A stretch of 36,197 nucleotides of DNA from Winogradskya humida (GTDB taxonomy: Bacteria; Actinomycetota; Actinomycetes; Mycobacteriales; Micromonosporaceae), in NCBI RefSeq assembly GCF_016862215.1, contig NZ_BOMN01000053.1, positions 1 through 36,197 of the forward strand, in the 5' to 3' direction. Shown one piece after another: positions 16,675 to 26,200 of the stretch. Both the position numbers and the translations under genes were made by a program. The notes beneath the pieces were generated by a model, which saw nothing but the letters and a program-made list of their open reading frames with translations, did no database searches and had not been told where the DNA came from. Position 1 is the stretch's first letter, and every line of letters starts with the position of its first letter.

Positions 16675-19600
16675 ATGAAGACAGCTCCCCCGACGAGGTC
16701 CCTGGTCCTGGCCGTCAGCGGCGGCACCGGATGGGAGCCGGGCCCGCACCAGATCGCCGCGGCCGTCCGGGGTGGCGGCACCGGCGTCCTCGACCTGGGC
16801 ACCGGCGATTCGTGGAGCCTACGGGTGCTGCGGCAGACCGCCCGGCGGGTGCCTGCGGGCCTCGGCGTACGCATCAGCGCGTCCTGTGCCGCCACCCGGG
16901 CCGACCTGGACCGCGCCGGCGGTGACGCGATCGAGCTGGTGATCGTGACCGCCGACGCGGGCTGGGACGTCGCCGCACTGACGGGGCGTTACGGCGTACT
17001 CGTCGAAGTTGTTGATCTTCATGAGGCGCAGGGGGCGGTGGCCGCGGGTGCGCACGGGCTGGTCGCCCGGGGCATGGAGTCGGGCGGGCGGGTCAGTGAC
17101 CTGAGCTCGTTCGTGCTCTTCCAACGGCTGGCCGGTCTGGGCCTGCCGGTCTGGGTGGCCGGTGGCATCGGCGTCCGCACCTCGGCTGCGTGTGTGGTCG
17201 GCGGGGCGGCCGGTGTGGTGCTCGACACCCAGCTGGCGTTGCTGCCCGAATCCACTGTGCCCGACGACGTCGCCGCGCTGCTGCGCCGGATGGACGGCAC
17301 CGAGCCGGTGCTGCGGGACGGCGTGCGGGGCATCGAGACAGCCGGCGGGTTGCTGCCGGTCGGCCAGGACGGGTGGCTGGCGGCGGATTTCGCCGGACGG
17401 TACGCGGACAGCGCGGTGGGCGTACGCCACATCTGCTCCTCGATTCTTGAAGCCCTTGACCACGCCGAGGCGGGACAGGTCCTCGGCCCCGGTGCACCGC
17501 TCGCCCGGACCCTCGGGGTGCGGCTGCCGGTCGCGCAGGGCCCGATGACCCGGGTGAGTGACGTCGCCGGGTTCGCCGCCTCGGTGGCCGACAACGGTGG
17601 CCTGCCGTTCATCGCGCTCGCGCTGGCGGACGCGGCGCAGTCCCGCCGGATGCTGACCGAGGCCGCCGGCGCGCTGGGTGACCGCCCCTGGGGTGTCGGC
17701 GTGCTGGGGTTCGTACCCGAGGCGTTGCGGGCCGCTCAGATCGAGGTCATCCGCGAGGTACGCCCAGCCGTCGCGATCATCGCCGGCGGCCGCCCCGCGC
17801 AGGCCAAGGGGCTGGAAGCGGACGGCATCAGCTCGTTCCTGCACGTGCCGTCGCCCGGGTTGCTCCGGCAGTTCCTGCAGGCCGGCTCGCGCAAGTTCAT
17901 CTTCGAGGGCGCCGAGTGCGGCGGTCATGTCGGGCCGCGGGCGAGTTTCCCGCTGTGGGAGGCGCAGCTCGGGGTGCTGACGGAATTCCTCGCCGAGCGT
18001 CCCGAGGGTACGGCAGCTGAGCTGCAGATCTTCTTCGCCGGCGGGATTCATGACGAGCGGTCCGCGGCGATGGTGGCGGCGATGGCGGGCGCTGTCAGCC
18101 GGCGTGGCGCGCAGGTCGGCGTACTGATGGGAACCGCCTATCTGTTCACCGAGGAAGCGGTGACCCACGGTGCGATCCGGCCGCTGTTCCAGCAGCAGGC
18201 GATCGACGCGACCCGGACCGAGCTGCTGGAGACCGCGCCGGGACACGCCACGCGCTGCCTGCGGTCCGGCTTCGTCGAGGACTTCCGCGGCCTGCGGACG
18301 CAGCTCGAAGCCGCCGGCGTGGAGAACCGGACGGTCTGGGAGAAGCTGGAACTGCTCAACGTCGGCCGGCTCCGGATCGCCAGCAAGGGCCGGACCCGCG
18401 ACGGCGACCGGCTGGTCGAGGTGGACGAAGCCACCCAGGCGGCCGAGGGGCTGTTCATGGCCGGGCAGGTCGCCGTCCTGCGGGACCGCACGACCACGAT
18501 CGCCCGGCTGCACGATCAGGTCACTGCCGGGGCAGCCGCCGCCCACGCCGAGCGCGTCGCGGCACTGCGGGCGGAGCTGGATCTCGACCCGGTGCCCGTG
18601 CCGGTGGCTGCCGACCCGCTGGACATCGCGATCGTGGGCATGGCCTGCGTCTTTCCCGGCTCGCCCGACCTGGCCGGCTTCTGGGAGACCGTGGTCAGCG
18701 GCGCCGACCGGGTCGGTGAGGTGCCGCCCGACCGGTGGGACGCCGGCACGTACTACGCGCCCGAGGTCGGCCCGGGGCAGGCCGGGCGGGTCACCGTCTC
18801 CAAGTGGGGCGGCTTCATCGACCCGGTGCCCTTCGACGCGATCCGCTACGGGCTGCCCCCGGCGGCCCTGGCCAGCATCGACCCGACGCAGCTGCTCGCG
18901 CTGGAGATCTCCCACCGGGCGCTGGCCGACGCGGGGTACGGCGCCGGCTCGGACTTCGACCACGGCCGCACCGGGGTGGTGTTCGGCGCCGAGGCCGGCA
19001 GCGACATGAGCCAGACCCAGACGTTGCGCACCCTGCTCCCCGGATACCTCGGTGACGTGCCCGAGCAGCTGGAGAACCTGCTCCCGACCGTCACCGAGGA
19101 CACGTTCCCGGGTGTGCTCGCGAACGTCATCGCCGGCCGGGTCGCGAACCGGCTCGATCTGGGCGGCCCCAACTACACCGTCGACGCTGCCTGCGCCTCG
19201 TCGCTGGCCGCGCTGGACGCCGCCTGCAAGGAGCTGCGCGCCGGTGGCAGCGACCTGATGATCTGCGGCGGCGCCGACCTGCACAACGGCGTCAACGACT
19301 ACCTCATGTTCACCTCGGCGCACGCGCTCTCACCGACCGGGCGCTGCCGGACCTTCGACAGCACGGGGGACGGGATCGCGCTCGGCGAGGGGGTCGCGGC
19401 GGTGGTCCTCAAACGACTGTCCGACGCCGAACGCGACGGCGACCGGGTCTACGCGGTGGTCAAGGGGCTCGGCGGGGCCAGCGACGGGCGGGCTCTCGGG
19501 CTCACCGCGCCACGGGCGGAGGGGCAGCGGCGGGCGCTCGACCGGGCGTACGCGTCCGCGGGCATCTCCCCCCGCGACGTCGGACTGATCGAGGCGCACG

Positions 19601-22600
19601 GCACCGGAACCGTCGTCGGCGACCGTACCGAGCTCGAGACGCTGACCACGATGTTCACCGAGTCGGGGGCGGCCCCGGGCACGGCGGTGCTCGGCTCGGT
19701 CAAGTCGCAGATCGGGCACACCAAATGCGCCGCGGGCCTGGCCGGCGTGATCAAGACGGCGTTGTCGCTGCACACCGGGGTCCGCCCGCCGACGATTGGC
19801 CTGACCCGCCCGAACCCGGCCTGGAACCCCGCGACCAGCCCGTTCGCATTCCACACCGGGATGAGCCCGTGGCCGGCGCCCGCGTCCGAGCGGATCGCCG
19901 GGGTCAGCGCGTTCGGCTTCGGGGGCACGAACTTCCACGTGGTGCTGCAGGCCCACGCGGCGACCGCCGACCCGCGGCACACCCGGCAGCAGTGGCCGGC
20001 GGAGCTCTTCCTCTTCCGGGGCGCTACCGGCGAGGCCGCACACCGGGGCATGCGCAAACTGCTGGACAGCCTTCCCGGAGAAGAAAGCTCGTTGCTCGAC
20101 CTCGCGGCAGCTGCCGCGAGGGAGTCGGATTCGCGTACGGGCCCGGTGCGCGTCGCCGTCGTCGCCTCCGATGTGGACGACCTGCGCGGGCTGCTGCGGC
20201 GAGCCCTCGCCGGGGAGCACGACCCCCGCAAGGGCCTGGTCCAGCCGGGTTCCGCCGCATCGGCGGGCAAGGTCGCGTTCCTGTTCCCGGGTCAGGGCAG
20301 CCAGTCGCCGGGCGCCCTCGCCGATCTGTTCGTCGCGTTCCCCGAGCTGCGCGAATATCTCGAACTCGGCCGGGAATGGGCCGGCCTGCTGTTCCCGCCG
20401 ACGGCGTTCGACGCCGACCACGAGCTGGCCCAGCACGACCGGGTCCGTGACACCCGGGTCGCCCAGCCGGTGCTCGGGATCGCCGGGCTCGCGGCAGATC
20501 ACGTGCTGCGGCGCCTCGGCGTACGCCCGGACCTGGCCGGCGGTCACAGCTACGGCGAACTGGTCGCCCTCTGCACCACGGGCGCGTTCGACCCGGCGAC
20601 GCTGCTCGACCTGAGCGGGGAACGGGCCGCCGCGATCCTGGACGCCGCCGGCGCCGACCCGGGCACGATGGCCGCCGTCAGTGGCGACGCCGCGAAGGTC
20701 CGCGCGATGCTGGCCGGTCGCGACGTGGTGATCGCGAACCACAACTCGCCGTCCCAGGTCGTCATCTCGGGGCCGGCCGCGGCGGTCGGGCGGGCCACCG
20801 CCACGCTCAAGGAGGCCGGGTTGCAGGTCCGCGCCATCCCGGTCGCGGCGGCGTTCCACAGCCCGGTCGTCGCCGGTGGTTCCGCCGCTTTCGCCGGGGT
20901 GCTCGCCACCCGGGACATCGTCGCGCCCGCCGTCCCGGTCTGGTCCAACGCCAGCGCGCAGCCGTACCCGCGGGATGCCGCCGGCATCCGCGCCGGGCTC
21001 GCCGGTCAGATCGGTTCCCCGGTCCGGTTCGTGGAGCAGATCGAATCCATGTACGCCGCCGGCGCCCGCACGTTCGTCGAGGCCGGCCCGGGTTCGGTCC
21101 TCGCCGGGCTGGTCGCCGCGATCCTGGGCGACCGCCCGCACCTGGCCGTCACCGTCGACGGCCGTCCCGGGCAGGGCCTGCGCGCCCTGCTCACCGCCGC
21201 CGCCGAGCTGGCCTGCGCGGGCGTCCCCGTACAGACCGGCTGGCTGTTCGACGGTCGCTCCGATGGTTACCCCGCGGTGCCGGACGGCGGACACCCGATG
21301 TGGACCGTTGACGGCCAGGCCGTGCGGGATCAGCACGGGGACTGTCTGCCCGGCGGGATGACACCCGCCCGTCGCATCACGATCGAGGAGTTCACGATGA
21401 CCGCAGCCCCGGGGCAGGACAGTGCCCGTGACGCCCGCAGTGACCTGGTCAGCGAGTTTCTGCGGACGAGCCGGGATCTGATCGCGACGCAGCGGGACGT
21501 GCTGCTGGCGTATCTCGGTGAGGGGTCCGGCGGCGGGCAGCCGGTGTGGCAACCGGCGGAGGTGGCGGCGGTGCCCGTACCCATGCCTGAGCCTGTGCCG
21601 GTGTCCGCGCCCGTGCCTGCGCCCATCGCTGAGCCTGAGCCTGCCCGGGCCGGGGGTGATGTGCAGGGTGTGGTGCTGTCGGTGATCAGTGAGCGGACCG
21701 GTTACCCGCAGGAGCTGATCGAGCTGGACCTGGATCTGGAGGCGGATCTGAGCGTCGACTCGATCAAGCGGGCGGAGGTTGCCGGTGAGGTGGCGAACCG
21801 CATCGGCCTGTCCGTGGAGGGAGACGAATCGGAGCTGGAAGACCTGGTCAAGGCTCGCACCGTACGCGCAATGGTGACCTGGCTCGACTCGAAGATCAAC
21901 GCCGTTGAGCCCCGAACGGGTGCCGCGCCGCAACGGATGCTCTCCCGGCTCGAGCACACCCCCGCTTCCCCTTCGGACGGTGCGGCCCTCGCCGGTGCGC
22001 GTTTTCTGATCACCGGGGGAGGGGCGGCCGGCGTACGCCTGAGAGAGCTGCTCGCGACCACCGATGACGTCTCGAACGCTGACGGCGTCATCCTGCTGGA
22101 CGGCATCGACACCGGCACGGACCCGCTGCTGCCTACCTCATACCGATTTATCAGGAAAATTCTGGCAGCGGCGCCGAAGTGGCTGATCGCTGCCGGTCCC
22201 GTGAACGGTGGCCCACGCGTCGACGGGTTCACCGGCCTGTTCCGCACGATCGCCCGCGAATACCCGCAGACCGTCGCACGATACGTCGAGGTCGACCCCG
22301 CGGTGGAGGACATCGCGGACGCCATCGTCGAGGAACTGCAGGACACCGCGCCCGCACCGGTCGTCCACCGCCGCGCGGAGGGCCGCCTCACCGGCACCCT
22401 CATCCCGGTGGCGCCGCCCGGCGACGGTCAGGCGATCGGGCTGGACCGGGACTCGGTGCTCGTACTGATCGGGGGCGCCCGCGGCATCACCCCGTGGTTC
22501 GCCCGGGCGGTCGCCGCGTCGGCCCGCTGCCGGGTGGAGCTGGTCGGGCGTACGGTGCTGCCGCAGACCGGCGAGGACCCGGAGCTCGCCGCGGCCCCCG

Positions 22601-23289
22601 ACAAGGCGGCACTGCGCTCGGCCCTCGCCCGCCGGGGCCTGCGGTCACCGGCCGAGATCGACCGCGTCGCGTCGGCGGTCCTCGCCGCCCGGGAGGTGAC
22701 CGCGACAGTCGCCGAGCTGACCGCGCTGGGCGCCACCGTGCGCTACCACTGCCTCGACGTGACCGACGACGAGGCGACGCACCTGCTGATCAAACAGCTC
22801 CACGACGAGCACGGCCGGATCGACGGGGTCGTCCACGCCGCCGGGATCATCGAGGACAGGCTGATCGCGGACAAGGACCAGGCCTCGTTCGAGCGGGTGT
22901 TCCGCACCAAGGTCGACGGTGCCCGTTCCGTGCTGGCAGCGCTGGACGGCTGCGGCGCCGAGCCGGCGTTCGTGGTGATGTTCGGCAGCATCGCGGCCGC
23001 GTACGGCAACCGTGGCCAGAGCGACTACGCCGCCGCCAACGACGCCCTCGACACGATGGCCGCCCGCTGGTCGCAGCGGACCGGCCGCCGCGCGCTGACC
23101 GTGCACTGGGGTCCGTGGGCGCCGACCGGCCGGCACGACGGCATGGTGACCCCGGAACTGACCGCGGAATACGCCCGTCGCGGCATCGGGCTGATCGACC
23201 CGCAGGAGGGCGCGCTCAGCCTGCTGCACGAGCTGGCCTGCGGTGATCCGGCGCAGACGTCCGTCGTACTCACCGCGTCGGGCTGGTAG
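16675..23289 (+). CDS. Pfa-like iterative lipid/polyketide synthase, NMO(ER)-KS-AT-ACP-KR
   Basis: A 2204-aa multidomain synthase. Residues 1-235 are a partial TIM-barrel resembling half of a nitronate monooxygenase (VWVAGGIGVRTSA near 161). Residues 280-610 are a full FMN-type NMO/PfaD-like domain (GPMTRVSDVAGFA near 289, AECGGHVGPR near 412, FFAGGI near 456), the probable enoyl reductase. KS spans about 650-1105, with DAACASS (C840), EAHGTGT and SVKSQIGHTKCAAG, so the Cys-His-His triad is complete. AT spans about 1198-1500, with FPGQGSQ, GHSYG (S1292) and the SGER arginine, expected to load malonyl. A Pro/Glu/Val linker precedes one ACP with LSVDSIKR (S1696), the DSIKR signature of PUFA-synthase carriers. 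KR follows (IGGARGIT near 1932; SDYAAAND, Y2118). The start ATG has GCGGAG upstream. The next gene begins 3 nt after the stop. Confidence 0.92.
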   Translation: MKTAPPTRSLVLAVSGGTGWEPGPHQIAAAVRGGGTGVLDLGTGDSWSLRVLRQTARRVPAGLGVRISASCAATRADLDRAGGDAIELVIVTADAGWDVAALTGRYGVLVEVVDLHEAQGAVAAGAHGLVARGMESGGRVSDLSSFVLFQRLAGLGLPVWVAGGIGVRTSAACVVGGAAGVVLDTQLALLPESTVPDDVAALLRRMDGTEPVLRDGVRGIETAGGLLPVGQDGWLAADFAGRYADSAVGVRHICSSILEALDHAEAGQVLGPGAPLARTLGVRLPVAQGPMTRVSDVAGFAASVADNGGLPFIALALADAAQSRRMLTEAAGALGDRPWGVGVLGFVPEALRAAQIEVIREVRPAVAIIAGGRPAQAKGLEADGISSFLHVPSPGLLRQFLQAGSRKFIFEGAECGGHVGPRASFPLWEAQLGVLTEFLAERPEGTAAELQIFFAGGIHDERSAAMVAAMAGAVSRRGAQVGVLMGTAYLFTEEAVTHGAIRPLFQQQAIDATRTELLETAPGHATRCLRSGFVEDFRGLRTQLEAAGVENRTVWEKLELLNVGRLRIASKGRTRDGDRLVEVDEATQAAEGLFMAGQVAVLRDRTTTIARLHDQVTAGAAAAHAERVAALRAELDLDPVPVPVAADPLDIAIVGMACVFPGSPDLAGFWETVVSGADRVGEVPPDRWDAGTYYAPEVGPGQAGRVTVSKWGGFIDPVPFDAIRYGLPPAALASIDPTQLLALEISHRALADAGYGAGSDFDHGRTGVVFGAEAGSDMSQTQTLRTLLPGYLGDVPEQLENLLPTVTEDTFPGVLANVIAGRVANRLDLGGPNYTVDAACASSLAALDAACKELRAGGSDLMICGGADLHNGVNDYLMFTSAHALSPTGRCRTFDSTGDGIALGEGVAAVVLKRLSDAERDGDRVYAVVKGLGGASDGRALGLTAPRAEGQRRALDRAYASAGISPRDVGLIEAHGTGTVVGDRTELETLTTMFTESGAAPGTAVLGSVKSQIGHTKCAAGLAGVIKTALSLHTGVRPPTIGLTRPNPAWNPATSPFAFHTGMSPWPAPASERIAGVSAFGFGGTNFHVVLQAHAATADPRHTRQQWPAELFLFRGATGEAAHRGMRKLLDSLPGEESSLLDLAAAAARESDSRTGPVRVAVVASDVDDLRGLLRRALAGEHDPRKGLVQPGSAASAGKVAFLFPGQGSQSPGALADLFVAFPELREYLELGREWAGLLFPPTAFDADHELAQHDRVRDTRVAQPVLGIAGLAADHVLRRLGVRPDLAGGHSYGELVALCTTGAFDPATLLDLSGERAAAILDAAGADPGTMAAVSGDAAKVRAMLAGRDVVIANHNSPSQVVISGPAAAVGRATATLKEAGLQVRAIPVAAAFHSPVVAGGSAAFAGVLATRDIVAPAVPVWSNASAQPYPRDAAGIRAGLAGQIGSPVRFVEQIESMYAAGARTFVEAGPGSVLAGLVAAILGDRPHLAVTVDGRPGQGLRALLTAAAELACAGVPVQTGWLFDGRSDGYPAVPDGGHPMWTVDGQAVRDQHGDCLPGGMTPARRITIEEFTMTAAPGQDSARDARSDLVSEFLRTSRDLIATQRDVLLAYLGEGSGGGQPVWQPAEVAAVPVPMPEPVPVSAPVPAPIAEPEPARAGGDVQGVVLSVISERTGYPQELIELDLDLEADLSVDSIKRAEVAGEVANRIGLSVEGDESELEDLVKARTVRAMVTWLDSKINAVEPRTGAAPQRMLSRLEHTPASPSDGAALAGARFLITGGGAAGVRLRELLATTDDVSNADGVILLDGIDTGTDPLLPTSYRFIRKILAAAPKWLIAAGPVNGGPRVDGFTGLFRTIAREYPQTVARYVEVDPAVEDIADAIVEELQDTAPAPVVHRRAEGRLTGTLIPVAPPGDGQAIGLDRDSVLVLIGGARGITPWFARAVAASARCRVELVGRTVLPQTGEDPELAAAPDKAALRSALARRGLRSPAEIDRVASAVLAAREVTATVAELTALGATVRYHCLDVTDDEATHLLIKQLHDEHGRIDGVVHAAGIIEDRLIADKDQASFERVFRTKVDGARSVLAALDGCGAEPAFVVMFGSIAAAYGNRGQSDYAAANDALDTMAARWSQRTGRRALTVHWGPWAPTGRHDGMVTPELTAEYARRGIGLIDPQEGALSLLHELACGDPAQTSVVLTASGW

Positions 23290-23292
23290 CCG

Positions 23293-26200
23293 GTGGAACC
23301 GATCGCGATCGTGGGGATGGCGGCGATCTTCCCCGGCGCCGCCGACCTCGACCAGTACTGGCACAACCTGGTCACCGGCAGGGACATGATCAGTGACGTC
23401 CCGGCCGACCGGTTCGACGAGCTGTTCTACGACCCGGACAACGCCGGCCGCCCGGACCGGCTCTACACCCGCCGCGGTGGTTTCCTCGGCGGCCAGACGG
23501 TCTTCGAGCCGCTGAAGTTCGGCATCATGCCCCAGGCGGTCGGAGACATCGAACCCGATCAGCTCATCGCGCTGGAGGTCGCCGCGGCCGCGATCGCCGA
23601 CGCGGGCGGAGCGGCGCGGATGCCCGACGCCGACAAGGTGGGCGTGATCCTGGGTCGTGGCGGAATGCTCAACCCAGCCGCGTCGCGGTACGCCAACCGG
23701 GTCCGCATGGCCAGCCAGGTCGTCGGTGTCCTGCGCGAGCTGTTGCCGGAGGTCGGCGAGGACCGGCTCGACCTGGTCCGGGCTCGGATCGACGAGCGGC
23801 TCGGCCGGCACCGGCCGGAGGGGACGATCGGGCTGGTCCCGAACCTCGCGGCGTCCCGGGTCGCGAACCGGCTGAATCTGCGCGGGCCGGCGTACACGAT
23901 CGACGCGGCGTGCGCGTCCTCGCTGATCGCCGTTGACCAGGCCATGGCGGAGCTGGCCACCGGCCGGCTGGACGCGGTGCTGGCCGGCGGTGTCCACCAC
24001 GTCCATGACATCAGTTTCTGGTCGGTTTTCAGCCAGCTGCGGGCGCTGAGCCACACGGGTCACATCCGCCCGTTCGACGCGGACGCCGACGGCGTGCTGA
24101 TCGGCGAGGGCACCGGCATCGTGGTGCTCAAACGGCTCGCGGACGCCGAGCGCGACAACGACCGGGTGTACGCGGTGCTCCGCGGCAGCGGCACCTCCAG
24201 CGACGGCCGCTCGGCGAGCATGGTCAACCCGGCGAGCTCGGGCCAGGCCCTGGCGATCAGGCGGGCCTGGGAGATGGCGGGCCTCGACCCGGCAGCCCCG
24301 GACGCGCTGGGGCTGCTGGAGGCGCATGGCACGGCGACACCGACCGGTGACGCGGCCGAACTGGTCACGGTCGCCGAGGTGTTCGGGCCGCACACGGGTG
24401 CCGGCGAGAAGCCGGTGATCGGCTCGGTGAAGTCGATGATCGGGCACGCGATGCCGGCCGCCGGGGTCGCCGGCCTGATCAAGGCGACCCTCGCCGTGCA
24501 CCACGGGGTGCTGCCGCCGACGCTCAACGTCACCACGCCGCGGGCCGAGATGGCCCGGACCCGCTTCCAGCCGATCTCGGTGTCACGGCCCTGGCAGGCT
24601 TCCGGGGTACGCCGTGCGGCCGTCAACGCTTTCGGCTTCGGCGGCATCAACGCGCACGTGATCGTTGAACAGTACGTCCCGCCACGCCCTCCGACCGCCG
24701 GTGTTTCCGAACCCGAACGGGTGCTGCGGCTCGCCGCGTCCTCGGTGGACGACATGGTCGCGCTGTTGTCGCGCGACGACGTGCGCTCGCTGCCCGTGAC
24801 CGCGGGCGGCCCGGTGCGGCTCGGCCTCGTCGACCCGACCGACCAGCGGATCGGCATCGCCCGCACGATCGCTGCCCGCGGTGCTGCCTGGCGCGGCGGC
24901 CGCGACCTGTGGTTCACGCCCCGCCCGCTGCTCGGCGCCGGCGGCGGTGACCTGGCGTTCGTCTTCCCCGGCATCGAGGCGGAGTTCGCCCCGCGGACGG
25001 CGGACGTGGCAGCCCACTTCGGCCTGCCGCACCGCGACTGGACGGCCACCGACCTGGGCCGGCACGGCAGCGGCCTGGTCGAGGTGGGCCGGCAGCTCGA
25101 CACCGTGCTGCGCCGGATGAACATCCACCCCGACGCGGTCGCCGGGCACAGCATCGGCGAATGGACAGCCGCGGCGGTCACCGGCCAGATGACCACGGCC
25201 GGCGTCGACACGTTTCTCTCCGTCTTCGACGCGGACAGCGTGGAAATCTCCGGGTACGCGTTCGCGGCGGTCAGCGCCCCGGCGGAGTCGATCGTCCCGC
25301 TGCTCGCGGACTACCCGGGCGTGGTGCTGTCCCACGACAACGCGCCCACTCAGTGTGTTGTCAACGGGCCGCATGAGCAGGTGCAACGCCTCGCCGGTGA
25401 CCTGCGTGCCCGTACGGTGATGTGCCGGTTGCTGCCGTTCCGGTCCGCGTTCCACACGCCGGCGTTCGCCGAGGGGTTGCAGTCCATCGGGGCGGCACTG
25501 GGCCGCTGGGAGGTGCGGCCGACCCGGGTGCCGGTCTGGTCCGGCACGACCTCGGCACCGTTCCCGGACGACCCCGGCGAGGTCAACCGGATCTTCGTCC
25601 GGCACATGATCGAGCCGGTCCGGTTCCGGCGCACGGTCACCGCCATGTACGACGCCGGCATCCGGGTGTTCCTGCAGCTCGGCGCCGGTCAGCTCGCGTC
25701 GCTGGTGGACGACAACCTGCGTGACCGCGAGCACCTGGCGATGCCGGTGAACGTGTCCCGGCGTCCCGGCATGGCGCAGCTGCTGCGGGTGGCCACGGCG
25801 TTGTGGGTAGACGGCGGTGACCCGGACTTCTCGGCGCTGGACGTGGCGCCGGCCCGTCCGGCCAGGGTCAACCTCGTCGCGGAGCCGTCCGCGCGCCGGG
25901 GGCCGGCCGTCAAGCTGGACCTCGGTGGCCCGCTGGTCACGCTGGGGGAGGGCGCCGACGAACTGCTGGGGCTCGGCAACCGGACAGCGATGCCCGTGCG
26001 GCAACGGATGCCGGCGGCCGGGGCACAGGACGCGGCGCTCGCGGCGTTAAGCAGCATGACCGGATCATCGGCCGCCACGGAACTCGCGGCACTGCTGCAC
26101 CAGACGGCGAGCGACGCCGTAAAAGTGATAGAGGCAGCGTCACCACGCACTGTCCGCGCGGACGGCGTACACACATCTGTCCTTGATGTGTCGGTGGACC

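Noticed and set aside
16819..19323. Long open frames antisense to the synthase genes
   Set aside because: They follow from the GC-rich third positions of the real genes and contain no recognisable domains.
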